This document shows positions 15,872 to 25,088 of a stretch of 51,681 nt of DNA, one piece after another. The DNA is from Bacillus sp. JCM 19041 (GTDB taxonomy: Bacteria > Bacillota > Bacilli > Bacillales > Bacillaceae_D). The stretch's first letter is position 1; every line of letters starts with the position of its first letter. The stretch is taken from contig BAXC01000021.1 in assembly GCA_001310375.1 (NCBI GenBank), positions 1-51,681 on the forward strand, read 5' to 3'. The notes beneath the pieces are model-generated. The model was not told where the DNA came from, made no database searches, and was given only the letters and a program-made list of their open reading frames with translations. The position numbers and the translations under genes are program-made.

Positions 15872-15887
15872 AAGGACATATGTCCTT
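15872..15887. promoter_or_regulatory. 16-bp palindrome upstream of the YdcZ-Crp-YdcZ operon
   Basis: AAGGACATATGTCCTT is a perfect palindrome about 48 bases before the first start codon. Its size and symmetry fit an operator for the Crp/Fnr protein encoded in the same operon. It does not match the classical Crp (TGTGA-N6-TCACA) or Fnr (TTGAT-N4-ATCAA) sites. Confidence 0.55.
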
Positions 15888-15939
15888 ATTTTTCGCAAAC
15901 CGAGTGTATAAACACACTTTACACAAATTAGCTAAAAAA

Positions 15940-15969
15940 GAAGTGCTGGCTCAAATCTTCCAGCACTTC
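15940..15969 (-). terminator. Terminator of the AAA+ ATPase gene
   Basis: GAAGTGCTGG / CCAGCACTTC stem with a 10-base loop, followed on the minus strand by TTTTTT. Confidence 0.85.
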
Positions 15970-15976
15970 TTCCCTT

Positions 15977-17278
15977 CTAACGAAAACCTAAATGATCATT
16001 CCCTTCCCACCATTTACCTGTTTTGCTTTTTTTGTATTCACTTCTCATGCTCTCAATGATTCTACCAACGTCCACTTTTCCTTTTTGGTGTTTTTCAAGG
16101 GCGCAAGCAATAAATAACTCGCTCAACTGGGCAAAAGAAAACCCTTCTGTATGACGAATAGCCAGATCTAGACCTTGTTCATCCATCACCGATTGAAAGT
16201 TACGTTTGACCGTATATCGTTTACGAAGTTCTTCACCCGGCAACTTCACCTCATATCCACGATCAAATCGTCCTGCACGGTTAATTAAACCAGGATCAAT
16301 TCGTTCTGGATAGTTCGTTGTTCCAACCAGAAAAATACCTTCTTTCGACGTTGCACCATCCAGTGTGTTAAGGAAATAGGAACGGACGCCATCTGGCATC
16401 GAATCAATGTCTTCAATAACGAGAATCATCGGTGCTAAACGAGCTGCTACTTGGAACACTTGCGCAATTGAATCACTCGATGTAAACTCTGTTATCTGCC
16501 AATAAGCCACCGGGGCATCAACGGTATGGGCAATTGATTTTACTAAGGTTGTTTTCCCGTTTCCAGGTGGACCATAGAGTAAGATTCCTCGCCTATATGG
16601 AATGCGGTAAGACGTGAAGAAGGACCGATCTTCCTCAAAAAAGTGATCCAACATTTGATAAATTTCTGTTTTCATCTCTTCGTTTAAAACCACATCATCT
16701 CGAGTGACCGTTCGTGTCACTGGTTGATGTTCTTGTTGTAATCCATCCATCCCATCCTTAAACATGAGCACCTCATTGCGGCTCTTTTGCCACAAACGAT
16801 CTCGAAGCGTTTGTAGAAATGTCTTCATCTCGTGTTCGCCAACCGCGAGTACACATTCAAGTTGTCCGATATGTGCTCCATCAAAAATCGGCACGCGCGC
16901 AAATGCAATACCGGCATTCTTATAAGCATATAAATTGTTTTGGAGAGCGGGCTGAACTTGATAGATAGGTTCCTGTGCCTCCCCGTCATAGGTAAACGTT
17001 CGACTCTCCAGTTTTTCATAGATTTTTGTCACATGTTCAACTTCTGAACCTTCATCGCGCATATCTTCTTCAAAAATCGTCCACAGCTCAAAGTGGTATT
17101 CATTCATTGAAAAGAGTTCAAACTGTTTTCCATAAGTATCAAAGAGGGCTTCTTGCATGCCCCCAATAATTTCTGATAGAGCTGCGTAGCCACTTAATTC
17201 TTTATCTGTTTCTCGATTAAACGAATAAATGCTTTTCAATCCATTTTCCCCTTCCACGACAAGCGAACTTTTTCTCAA
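15977..17278 (-). CDS. AAA+ ATPase (Bcs1/FtsH-type AAA domain)
   Basis: 433 residues. Residues 1-200 are a family-specific region with no motif I recognise. The AAA domain follows, with Walker A GPPGNGKT (236-243), Walker B ILVIED (285-290), sensor-1 GTTN (319-322) and arginine fingers in INRAGRFDRG (332-341). There is no protease or membrane segment, so it is a soluble remodelling ATPase with an unknown target. The start is uncertain: the open frame begins with a TTG at 17278 with no clear ribosome binding site. It is monocistronic with its own terminator. Confidence 0.82.
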   Translation of the reverse strand: MRKSSLVVEGENGLKSIYSFNRETDKELSGYAALSEIIGGMQEALFDTYGKQFELFSMNEYHFELWTIFEEDMRDEGSEVEHVTKIYEKLESRTFTYDGEAQEPIYQVQPALQNNLYAYKNAGIAFARVPIFDGAHIGQLECVLAVGEHEMKTFLQTLRDRLWQKSRNEVLMFKDGMDGLQQEHQPVTRTVTRDDVVLNEEMKTEIYQMLDHFFEEDRSFFTSYRIPYRRGILLYGPPGNGKTTLVKSIAHTVDAPVAYWQITEFTSSDSIAQVFQVAARLAPMILVIEDIDSMPDGVRSYFLNTLDGATSKEGIFLVGTTNYPERIDPGLINRAGRFDRGYEVKLPGEELRKRYTVKRNFQSVMDEQGLDLAIRHTEGFSFAQLSELFIACALEKHQKGKVDVGRIIESMRSEYKKSKTGKWWEGNDHLGFR

Positions 17279-17304
17279 AATGTTTATTCTCGTATTCTTC
17301 TAGA

Positions 17305-17856
17305 TTAAAAAGTAGAACGATCTCCTTTTAGAAAAGAATACATATAAACGTCATCAAACTTGTTGCGTGTGTATTCGTAATGCCGCAATAATCCTTCCTT
17401 TAAAAACCCACATCGTTCTAGTAGTTTCATCGAAGCATTGTTTTCTGGTTCAACTAACGCTTCAATTCTCTCCATATTCAGAAAATCAAACCCGTATGTA
17501 CAAATGGCCAGAAGTGCTTCACCAGCAATTCCTTTAGACCAATATTCTGGAGCTAATTCGTAGCCAATTTCTGCTTTGAAATGGACTTTCTTCCGATTTA
17601 GAAAACCGCAACTGCCTATAACTTGCTTCTTTCCTTTAAATGTAATTCCCCATCTAATTCCTGAACCTTCTTGAAAAATTCGATCATACCAATTAATTTC
17701 ATCTTGAACTGCTTCTGCCGAACGATACGGAAAGATGCCCATATGTTTAACGACGTCTTCAGTTGATAAGTATCGAAAGACGTCATTTCGATCAGCTGAC
17801 GTGATCCGTCTTAGTAACAGTCGCTCGGTCTCAATTTCAGGAAAAGAAATCGACAT
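17305..17856 (-). CDS. RimJ/RimL-type GNAT acetyltransferase
   Basis: 183 residues from ATG 17856; an in-frame GTG at 17883 lacks a good site. Typical ribosomal-protein-type acetyltransferase: IETERLLLRRITSADRNDVFRYLSTEDVVKHMG, then IGSCGFLNRKKVHFKAEIGYELAPEYWSKGIAGEALLAICTYGFDFLNMERIEALVEPENNASMKLLERCGFLKEGLLRHY. WSKGIAGEAL is the acetyl-CoA loop. Such enzymes acetylate N-terminal or other amino groups; the actual substrate is unknown. Confidence 0.88.
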   Translation of the reverse strand: MSISFPEIETERLLLRRITSADRNDVFRYLSTEDVVKHMGIFPYRSAEAVQDEINWYDRIFQEGSGIRWGITFKGKKQVIGSCGFLNRKKVHFKAEIGYELAPEYWSKGIAGEALLAICTYGFDFLNMERIEALVEPENNASMKLLERCGFLKEGLLRHYEYTRNKFDDVYMYSFLKGDRSTF

Positions 17857-18071
17857 CGTTATCCCAACTTTCTGTATATACACTCATATAGTATACACGA
17901 TAAGAATAGCGACCTTAAAGAAAAATCGTTAAAAGACAATACTTGAAAAAGGAAACCTCTTCCTCACTCTTCTTATATAAAATACCAGTATTGATCTTTT
18001 ATTTCATAAATTATATGATTAATCAAAATAATATTTCGTAACAAGATTATCTAGAGAGTAGGTGAATTGCA

Positions 18072-19253
18072 TTGCCCATCTCATTGCCATTAAGTAAAGA
18101 AGCCGTATTAGCCGTCGGACTTATGTCCGGAACATCATTGGACGGAATAGACGCAGCACTTGTTCGGATTAAAGGATCTGGTTCCCACACCAAAGTAACC
18201 TTACTTGCTTTTGATACTCTATTTTTTGATAAACAGTTAAAGGAAGACGTTTTTAGCATTTGCCGACCAGAAACATCTTCTGTCGACTTCATTTGCCGAC
18301 TTAATGTTATTCTCGCTGAAAAAATGGCAGAAGCCGCATACAAAGTAGTCGCACAAAGTCATTACAGCATGCATGACTTAGATTTTATTAGTTCTCATGG
18401 ACAAACAATTTACCATCTGCCAGCTGAAGGAGCTACATTGCAAATTGGAGAATTAGCAGTCATTGCCCATCAAACAAACACCCTAACAGTTGGCGATTTC
18501 CGACCAAGCGACTTAGCGGTTGGTGGTCAAGGAGCTCCTCTTGTTCCTTTTGTTGATCAACTATTATTCCGCAGCACTAAAACGGGCCGTATCCTCGTTA
18601 ATATCGGTGGGATGGCAAATATAACGGTCTTGCCCAGAATAACCGAAAATACAAAAAATGATCTTGATGTATTTGCTTTTGATACCGGCCCAGGAAATGT
18701 TCTCATAGATGAAATCGTTCGAATTGGAACAAATGGGGAGGCTGATTTTGATCAAGGGGGAATGTTTGCTTTAAAAGGCAACATCGATCGAGAATGGCTG
18801 AATGGTCTAATTGCTCAAGATCCATTCCTTTCACTCCCATATCCAAAAAGCACGGGTAGGGAATATTATCATCGTGAAATGGCTGAAAAACTTTGGCAGG
18901 AAGGAAAAAAGCGCCAACTATGTTTCGAAGATATTGTCGCAACCATTACGAGCTTTACCGTCGAATCAATCGCATTAACGATTCACAAACAAATCGATCC
19001 CATCATTCAAATCGACGAACTGTTTGTTGGCGGAGGAGGAGTTCACAACACATTTATCATGAAACAATTAAAAGAAAAGACGAGACGTCCGGTTAATTCT
19101 ATGGAGTGCCTAGGTTTCTCAAGCGATGCGAAAGAAGCGGTTGCATTCGCCATTCTGGGTAATGAGTTTTTACGCCAGCAACCGAATAATACCCCTTCTG
19201 CAACCGGGGCAAAAAAAGCTGTTTCTATGGGGAAAATGGTACTGCCATATTAA
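18072..19253 (+). CDS. anmK: Anhydro-N-acetylmuramic acid kinase
   Basis: 393 residues from a TTG start at 18072, behind GTAGGTG. AnmK hydrolyses the 1,6-anhydro ring of anhydroMurNAc and phosphorylates it to MurNAc-6-phosphate in the cytoplasm. Motifs: AVGLMSGTSLDGIDAALV near the N-terminus (phosphate binding), SSHGQTIYHLP, TLQIGELAVIA, VGDFRPSDLAVGGQGAPLVPFVD, VNIGGMANIT and FDTGPGNVLID, all typical, and full length. It heads a run of seven co-directional genes for cell-wall sugar salvage. It ends 16 bases before the PIG-L gene, whose ribosome binding site lies between them. Confidence 0.93.
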   Translation: MPISLPLSKEAVLAVGLMSGTSLDGIDAALVRIKGSGSHTKVTLLAFDTLFFDKQLKEDVFSICRPETSSVDFICRLNVILAEKMAEAAYKVVAQSHYSMHDLDFISSHGQTIYHLPAEGATLQIGELAVIAHQTNTLTVGDFRPSDLAVGGQGAPLVPFVDQLLFRSTKTGRILVNIGGMANITVLPRITENTKNDLDVFAFDTGPGNVLIDEIVRIGTNGEADFDQGGMFALKGNIDREWLNGLIAQDPFLSLPYPKSTGREYYHREMAEKLWQEGKKRQLCFEDIVATITSFTVESIALTIHKQIDPIIQIDELFVGGGGVHNTFIMKQLKEKTRRPVNSMECLGFSSDAKEAVAFAILGNEFLRQQPNNTPSATGAKKAVSMGKMVLPY

Positions 19254-19269
19254 AAGGAGAAATGCGATT

Positions 19270-20001
19270 ATGTCCCAAAAAGAACATATCTTATTCGTTG
19301 GTGCTCATTGCGGAGATGTTGAACTAGCAGCTGGAGCCATTGCTCACAAGTATTCAAGAGCCGGGCACCCTGTAACGTTTTTGCATTTGACTGCCGGAGA
19401 AAAAGGAACACCGCCTCATTTATCTGTTGAAGAGTACCGTTATCAAAAAATCAACGAGTCAGAGGTTGCTGCAGATATTCTCGGTGTCAAGACAATGACA
19501 CTCGACTACAATGATGCCGAACTAAAAATGGATGAATCGACAGCGCTTCGTGTTGCCACCTTGTTTCGAAAACTGAAGCCAGACTTAATCATCACGCATT
19601 GGACCGAAAGCATCCATCCCGACCATGCAGCTTGCCCTAAGATCGTTGAGGAAGCTTGGTTAAAAGCCGCTTTACCTGGATTTGATTTAGCTGGCTTTCC
19701 ATCTCATGGCATACGGCAAGTGTTCCATAGTGAAAATTGGGAAGATCCCCATTATGAACCTGACATTTATGTAGATGTGAGCGAAGAATTCGAAACGTAT
19801 TTAAAAGCAATTTCGAGTTATTGGTTCGTGATGAATTCTGGATCTTTCCGTTATTACGACTATTATAAAGCACTTGGCACGACACGTGGTTGTTTAAACC
19901 GCACAACCTATGCACAAACGCTGAAATACCGTGTTGGTACGAATATTCACAAAGGCTTTGACATACCAGGGTTTCCGTTGACGAAAAAGGAGCTACCATA
20001 A
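19270..20001 (+). CDS. PIG-L (LmbE-like) deacetylase with altered active site
   Basis: 243 residues from ATG 19270 (AAAGGAGAA upstream). It belongs to the PIG-L/LmbE zinc deacetylases, which remove the N-acetyl group from GlcNAc-type sugars. Zinc ligands appear as His13 and Asp16 in GAHCGDVELAAG and His in SIHPDHAA (116-119). The usual motif is HPDD, in which the first Asp is the general base; here that position is Gly15. It may define a subfamily with a different mechanism. Its stop overlaps the namZ start (TAATG), so the two products probably act on the same muropeptide sugar. Confidence 0.85.
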   Translation: MSQKEHILFVGAHCGDVELAAGAIAHKYSRAGHPVTFLHLTAGEKGTPPHLSVEEYRYQKINESEVAADILGVKTMTLDYNDAELKMDESTALRVATLFRKLKPDLIITHWTESIHPDHAACPKIVEEAWLKAALPGFDLAGFPSHGIRQVFHSENWEDPHYEPDIYVDVSEEFETYLKAISSYWFVMNSGSFRYYDYYKALGTTRGCLNRTTYAQTLKYRVGTNIHKGFDIPGFPLTKKELP

Positions 20002-21149
20002 TGAAGCTTGGATTAGACGTTTTTTTGGAGACTGAATACAAACGATTTCATGGACAGAAAATTGGCCTTCTGACAAACATGACAGGAGTGAACCATGCCT
20101 TAAAACCTTCCATTGACCTTTTCGCAAATCACCCTGAAATAAACATCGTCGCTTTATACGCACCTGAACATGGAATTCGCGGAGATGCCAAGGAAGGAGA
20201 ATCGGTTCAATCCTCCGTTGATCCGTATTCAGGCTTACCTGTTCATAGCTTATATGGCGACTCAAAGAAGCCTACCAAAGAAATGTTACGTGACGTTGAT
20301 GTGGTTGTCTTTGACTTACAAGATATCGGTTCTCGTTACTATACCTTTATCTATACAATGGCTTACATGATGGAAGCATGTAATGAACATGGAAAAGAAT
20401 TTATTGTGCTCGACCGTCCAAATCCGATTGGAGGTCTAAAAATGGAAGGCAACCTCGTTGAAGACGAATGTCGTTCTTTTGTTGGTCTCCTTCCAATTCC
20501 AAACCGCCACGGACTGACCGTTGGTGAATTAGCAGTGGTTTTTAAAAACGAATTTGGCTATAGCTGCTCACTAACCGTTATTCCGATGGAAGACTGGAGT
20601 CGAGAGATGTATTTTGACGAAACAGGCTTATTTTGGGTCCCACCATCCCCCAATGCACCAAGCCTTGACATGGCGATGCTATACCCAGGTACATGTCTCC
20701 TTGAAGGAACAAATGTCTCCGAAGGGCGCGGAACAACAAAACCATTTGAAATGATTGGGGCACCCTTCATAGATGGTTACACATTAACAAACGCTTTTAA
20801 TAAGCTACACTTGCCTGGAGTTGTAGCAAGACCAACCTCTTTTAAACCAACCTATCAGAAATATAAAAACGAGGTATGTAGCGGGATTCAACTTCATGTT
20901 ACTGATCGCCACACGTTACATGCGGTTGAAATGGCTATAAAGCTAATTGACCTCATTGCTAAAACGTATCCTGATCATTTTTCATTTCTAGAACATAGTA
21001 GTGGACGCTTTATGTTTGATTTATTGGCTGGTACTAAATCGTTAAAAGAGAACGTAACAGGAGGGAAAAAAATCAGTCCCTTTTTAAAACAATGTCAAAT
21101 AGAGTCAGCGGCTTTCAAAAGAAAAGTGGAACCCTATTTACTCTATTAA
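20001..21149 (+). CDS. namZ: Exo-beta-N-acetylmuramidase (DUF1343/NamZ) without signal peptide
   Basis: 382 residues of the DUF1343 family, shown for Bacillus YbbC/NamZ to release MurNAc from the non-reducing end of peptidoglycan fragments. Conserved stretches include KIGLLTNMTGVN, ALYAPEHGIRGDAKEGE, DLQDIGSRYYTFIYTMAYMMEA, VLDRPNPIGG, RHGLTVGELA and WVPPSPNAPSLDMAMLYPGTCLLEGTNVSEGRGTTKPFE. The protein starts directly with MKLGLDVFLE and has no signal peptide, unlike the secreted B. subtilis protein, so it should act in the cytoplasm on imported disaccharides. Coupled to the PIG-L gene. Confidence 0.92.
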   Translation: MKLGLDVFLETEYKRFHGQKIGLLTNMTGVNHALKPSIDLFANHPEINIVALYAPEHGIRGDAKEGESVQSSVDPYSGLPVHSLYGDSKKPTKEMLRDVDVVVFDLQDIGSRYYTFIYTMAYMMEACNEHGKEFIVLDRPNPIGGLKMEGNLVEDECRSFVGLLPIPNRHGLTVGELAVVFKNEFGYSCSLTVIPMEDWSREMYFDETGLFWVPPSPNAPSLDMAMLYPGTCLLEGTNVSEGRGTTKPFEMIGAPFIDGYTLTNAFNKLHLPGVVARPTSFKPTYQKYKNEVCSGIQLHVTDRHTLHAVEMAIKLIDLIAKTYPDHFSFLEHSSGRFMFDLLAGTKSLKENVTGGKKISPFLKQCQIESAAFKRKVEPYLLY

Positions 21150-21166
21150 GTGGGAGGAGAAACACC

Positions 21167-22114
21167 ATGTTTACCTACAGAGGTTATCAATCTGGTGATG
21201 AGCAACAAATCATTTCTTTATGGAATCAAACAATGCCACATGATCCAATAAATTCGAAACGATTCCGTCATCTCGTCTTATTAGATGCAAACTTTGATCC
21301 TGACGGCTTGAGACTTGCTTTTTCAGGTGATGCCTTAGTAGGTTGCGTCTATGCCGTCAGACGTTTATTACCAATGGAAGGCACTGATTTGGAGTCAGAA
21401 ACAGGGTGGATTCCCTTCTTTTTTGTTGCCCCTTTATTTCAGCGCTCTGGAGTTGGAAAACAACTAGTAAACCAAGCTATTTCTTTTCTAAAAGATGCCG
21501 GACGATCAACTGTCTTCTTTGCGTCGTATGCACCGAACTATCTCTTGCCAGGTCTTGATGAACAAACCTATCCAATCGCTACTTCCTTCTTAACAAAACT
21601 TGGTTTCAAAAAAATGTATTCACCCGTTGCAATGGATAAGAGTTTACTCTCTTTTTCCTATTCAAATGACATTACTAGATTAAAAGAAAAACGGATTGAT
21701 GAAGGTTATTCCTTCTCTATCTGTGCGGATAAAGATCTATACGACGTGATTCAATTTGCTAAAAATGAGTTTAACCCAGACTGGGGTCGGGCCATTCGCG
21801 AAGGCTTGATGCAAGGACTTCCAATCGAACGGATTTTAATCGTAAGAAAAGCAGCTAAAATCGTTGGTTTCTGCATGTACGGAGGGTATGAGGGAATTCC
21901 TGAACGGTTTGGTCCGTTTGGCGTTAATAAAGTCGAACAAGGCAAAGGTTTAGGTAAGATCTTACTTAATGATTGTTTATGGAAAATGAAACAAGAAGGA
22001 TTACATGGCGCCTGGTTTTTATGGACTGGGGAACAAAGCCCGGCTGGACATTTGTATCAAGGCTTTGATTTTAAAGTAACAAGAAGGTTTCATGTGTTCA
22101 GAAGAGAAATTTAG
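21167..22114 (+). CDS. Tandem-domain GNAT acetyltransferase in the cell-wall salvage cassette
   Basis: 315 residues from ATG 21167, behind GGGAGGAG. Two GNAT folds can be made out. The N-terminal one has GWIPFFFVAPLFQRSGVGKQLVNQAISFLKDAGRSTVFFASY (motif A QRSGVG). The C-terminal one has FGPFGVNKVEQGKGLGKILLNDCLWKMKQEGLHGAWFLWTGEQSPAGHLYQGFDF (QGKGLG). Both acetyl-CoA loops look functional. The position between namZ and murR suggests acetylation of an amino sugar, perhaps reversing the deacetylase step, but the substrate is not known. Its last codons overlap a likely promoter (TATAAT near 22115) for murR. Confidence 0.85.
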   Translation: MFTYRGYQSGDEQQIISLWNQTMPHDPINSKRFRHLVLLDANFDPDGLRLAFSGDALVGCVYAVRRLLPMEGTDLESETGWIPFFFVAPLFQRSGVGKQLVNQAISFLKDAGRSTVFFASYAPNYLLPGLDEQTYPIATSFLTKLGFKKMYSPVAMDKSLLSFSYSNDITRLKEKRIDEGYSFSICADKDLYDVIQFAKNEFNPDWGRAIREGLMQGLPIERILIVRKAAKIVGFCMYGGYEGIPERFGPFGVNKVEQGKGLGKILLNDCLWKMKQEGLHGAWFLWTGEQSPAGHLYQGFDFKVTRRFHVFRREI

Positions 22115-22154
22115 TATAATGTTAATAAACACATTAAGAAAGAGTTGATTCGAA

Positions 22155-23009
22155 ATGTCCTCTATCACAGGAGGGTTAGTTATGCTATCAGAAATGCTTC
22201 CAGTACTCCCACCTTCTGAAAAGAAAATAGCAGCTTATCTAATTGAACATCCAGAAGAAGCGGTGTTGCTTACCGCTCATGAAATTGGTCAAAAGAGCAA
22301 CACAAGTAGCGCGGCGGTCATTCGTCTATGTAAATCTCTTCATTTAAAGGGATTGCCCGACTTAAAAATTCGCATCGTTGGAGATCTCCAACGGAACACC
22401 AACCACAAGCATAGAGATATTAAACCAAATGAATCAACTAGTTCAATTATTGATAAAATGACAAGCAATGCCATGCATACAATTCAAGAAACAGCCGAAT
22501 TATTAAATACAGTAGAATTGGAGAAAGCGGTCATTGCCCTTCAATCCGCTCGAAGAATTCATTTTTTTGGAATTGGGGCTTCCTCAATCGTTGCCCAAGA
22601 CGCCTTACAAAAATTCGTCCGTATCGATAAAACCGCATATGCTTTTACTGATAACCATATGGCTAGTACACTTGTTGCTACTGGTAATCATGAAGATGTC
22701 GCAGTTGGTATTTCCTTTTCCGGACAAACGAGAGAAGTAGAAACATTCCTCGATACTGCCCAGAAAAAAGGCTTAACAACCATTAGTTTGACGAAATATG
22801 GACAATCAATTGTAGCAGATAAAGCCGATATTCGCTTACATACGTCAGCGACAAAAGAACCTACATTTCGAAGTGGAGCAACTTCTTCACGCATTGCACA
22901 ATTGCAAGTAATGGATATCTTATTTATGTGCGTGGCGTCCTTGCAATACGATAAAACAGTTAAACATCTAAATGAAACAAGAGCAGTGGTGGACAAACTG
23001 CGCGAGTAA
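22155..23009 (+). CDS. MurR/RpiR-family transcriptional regulator
   Basis: 284 residues. N-terminal helix-turn-helix of RpiR type (MLPVLPPSEKKIAAYLIEHPEEAVLLTAHEIGQKSNTSSAAVIRLCKSLHLKGLPDLKIRIV) and a C-terminal SIS sugar-phosphate domain (RRIHFFGIGASSIVAQDALQKFVRI...GISFSGQTREVETFLDTAQKKGLTTISLT). I keep the start at 22155 because the residues SSITGGL are commonly conserved in this group; ATG 22182 has the stronger site (AGGAGGG). In Bacillus MurR binds MurNAc-6-phosphate and represses amino-sugar salvage genes, which fits the neighbours. Confidence 0.9.
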   Translation: MSSITGGLVMLSEMLPVLPPSEKKIAAYLIEHPEEAVLLTAHEIGQKSNTSSAAVIRLCKSLHLKGLPDLKIRIVGDLQRNTNHKHRDIKPNESTSSIIDKMTSNAMHTIQETAELLNTVELEKAVIALQSARRIHFFGIGASSIVAQDALQKFVRIDKTAYAFTDNHMASTLVATGNHEDVAVGISFSGQTREVETFLDTAQKKGLTTISLTKYGQSIVADKADIRLHTSATKEPTFRSGATSSRIAQLQVMDILFMCVASLQYDKTVKHLNETRAVVDKLRE

Positions 23010-23146
23010 CGCGAGTAAAGTGAAACTTCCATCAGTGGGAATTTTACTACCCGTTAATGTGGATAAAACAAAGTCAACAAAATGATTTTTCCTTCCTTAT
23101 AGTTTATAAAAACACAGTCGTTATTTTAATAACTTGGAGGTTGCTT

Positions 23147-24117
23147 ATGTTTGTTATTGGCATCGATGGTGGTGGTACAAAGACAATAGGTGTTTTAGTT
23201 AATCAAGACGGTTTCATCCTTGCACAAGTAACGGTCGGTCCTACCAATCCAAATAGTGTCGGGATGGAAAAAGCAAAAGAGCGACTGAACGCTTTAATTG
23301 CATCCCTACAAAGACAGAATCAACAAGCCTTTTCACAAATAGGAGCGGTCTTCGCCGGTTTAGCTGGAACTGGAGAATCGAGCTTAAAGGCCGATCTAAC
23401 TGCATTTGTCCGTCAGCTGTTTCCATCACATATTCACGTAGAAGTGGATAATGATGCGATTATTGCACTTTATTCTGGTACATTTGGTCAAGCAGGAGTC
23501 GTACAAATTGCGGGGACTGGCTCTATTACATATGGCATAAACGAAGAGGAGATTAGAGATCGCGTCGGCGGTTGGGGCTATTTGTTAGGCGACGAGGCAG
23601 TGGCTATGCAATCGGAAGAGCTGGCGTACATGCCGCCTTGCAAGCATATGATGACGTTGGAGAATCCACTAAACTCACTTCTCTGTTATTAACACATTTT
23701 CAAACAGACGACCACAAAGCCTTTATCCCTATCATATACGGAGAAACACCACGTCAAACCATTGCTTCATTAAGCCGTTACGTTATACAAGCTGCTGATG
23801 AGCAGGATGAAGTCGCTTTACGGATTATACAAACCGAATCTGATAAACTTGGCATTCAAATTTTCACACTAATTAAACGATTGAACTTTAAAGGAGATGA
23901 ACCTGTTCCAATCGTTCTGACCGGAGGCATCATGAATCGAGGGGATTTATTTATGCCTCATATCAGCTCTAAATTAAACGCATTATCAACCCCTCCCCAT
24001 AAATTTGTACAACCAAGCCTTCCCCCTGTTGCGGGAGCAGCCATTGCAGCATTGCGATTATTACGTTACAACATTCAACAAAAGAAATTTATCCATCATT
24101 TTAACGAGACTGTTTAG
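23147..24117 (+). CDS. BadF/BadG-type N-acetylhexosamine kinase (MurK/NagK-like), one frameshift
   Basis: ATG 23147 follows TTGGAGG. ATP-binding motifs: MFVIGIDGGGTKTIGVLV, AVFAGLAGTGE, VEVDNDAIIAL and QIAGTGSITYG. The frame breaks in GGWGYLLGDE (near 23602) where one G of a GGG appears missing; the next phase resumes exactly as GSGYAIGRAGVHAALQAYDD...IVLTGGIMNRGDLF...LPPVAGAAIAAL. The joined protein has 323 residues, normal for this family, which phosphorylates GlcNAc and MurNAc. In this cassette it would turn NamZ-released sugars into 6-phosphates. Confidence 0.85.
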
Positions 24118-24158
24118 AATCGTTGCGATTCTTAGGATTATCAATAGGAGGAACACGA

Positions 24159-25033
24159 ATGACTATACATATACAACCTGCTAACCACTGGAGTGAAGTG
24201 GCGTCGCTTCTTGCACAGATCAACGCATCAGAAACATCCCACATTGGCTATTGTGGAACAGACCAAGCAGAAATAGAAGCAACATTACGGGAAGATTTTG
24301 AACTTAACGAGGTTTTATTCGCATACGAAAAGAACGAAATTGTAGGTGTACTGGCATTCGATTATGACGTAGATGATAAACAAGCGGATGTATGGGGGCC
24401 TTTTCTCCAGGAAAATCAATCAATCGAGGTTGCTCAACGTTTATGGGAGGCTCATCCCCTCACGAACAATGAATGGAGCTATCATTTTTTCATTAATACA
24501 AAAAACCAAACCACTACTCATTTTGTCACTTCCATTCTTGGAGCAAAAAAACAAGGAATTCATTTAGCGCTAACAAAACAGAATCACAACCATAAACAAT
24601 CGGCTCCATCTCCTATAGAAATAGACCTTAAAAATGAAGCAGATAAAGAGGCATTTATCCGGATTCATCAATCAGCATTTCCACGTGCTTATTATAGCGG
24701 CGAAGAAATCCTCTCTCGCTTGATCACCATAAACGGCTGTTTCTATCTAAACATGAGGGAAATGTTTGTGGTTATGTTTACCTTGAAGCAGACCCAGAGT
24801 TTGGTGAAGGAAGTGTCGAATTTATCGCAGTTGATCCCGCCATGCAGAAAAGAAGCATTGGCCGCTTGTTGTTAAATCAAGCTATTGATTTCTTATTTAA
24901 AGAAAAATCAATTCGTGAACTCGCATTAACCGTTTCAACTGAAACCGAGGGTGCTATTCGCTTATACCGCTCGGCTGGCTTCCAGGACCGTTATGAACTC
25001 GCTGCTTACCAAATTGACCATTCACGTTCGTAA
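24159..25033 (+). CDS. Tandem GNAT acetyltransferase, one frameshift
   Basis: ATG 24159 follows AGGAGGAA. The frame runs to about 24755 (INGCFYLN), then continues one base out of phase as GNVCGYVYLEADPEFGEGSVEFIAVDPAMQKRSIGRLLLNQAIDFLFKEKSIRELALTVSTETEGAIRLYRSAGF. The second half is a clear GNAT acetyl-CoA domain (QKRSIGRLL), while the first half is a weaker GNAT-like domain. Restoring one base gives 291 residues. It is the last gene of the salvage cassette and ends in a terminator shared with the convergent dehydrogenase. Substrate unknown. Confidence 0.78.
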
Positions 25034-25037
25034 CATC

Positions 25038-25088
25038 AAAGCGAATAGGCAAAGCAGAGACCGATCACTCGTCTCTGCTTATTCGTTT
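25038..25088. terminator. Bidirectional terminator between acetyltransferase and alcohol dehydrogenase
   Basis: Core stem GCAGAGAC / GTCTCTGC (25054-25061, 25071-25078), extended outward by imperfect pairing of AAGCGAATA with TATTCGTTT. The dehydrogenase stop codon lies inside it. Confidence 0.8.
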
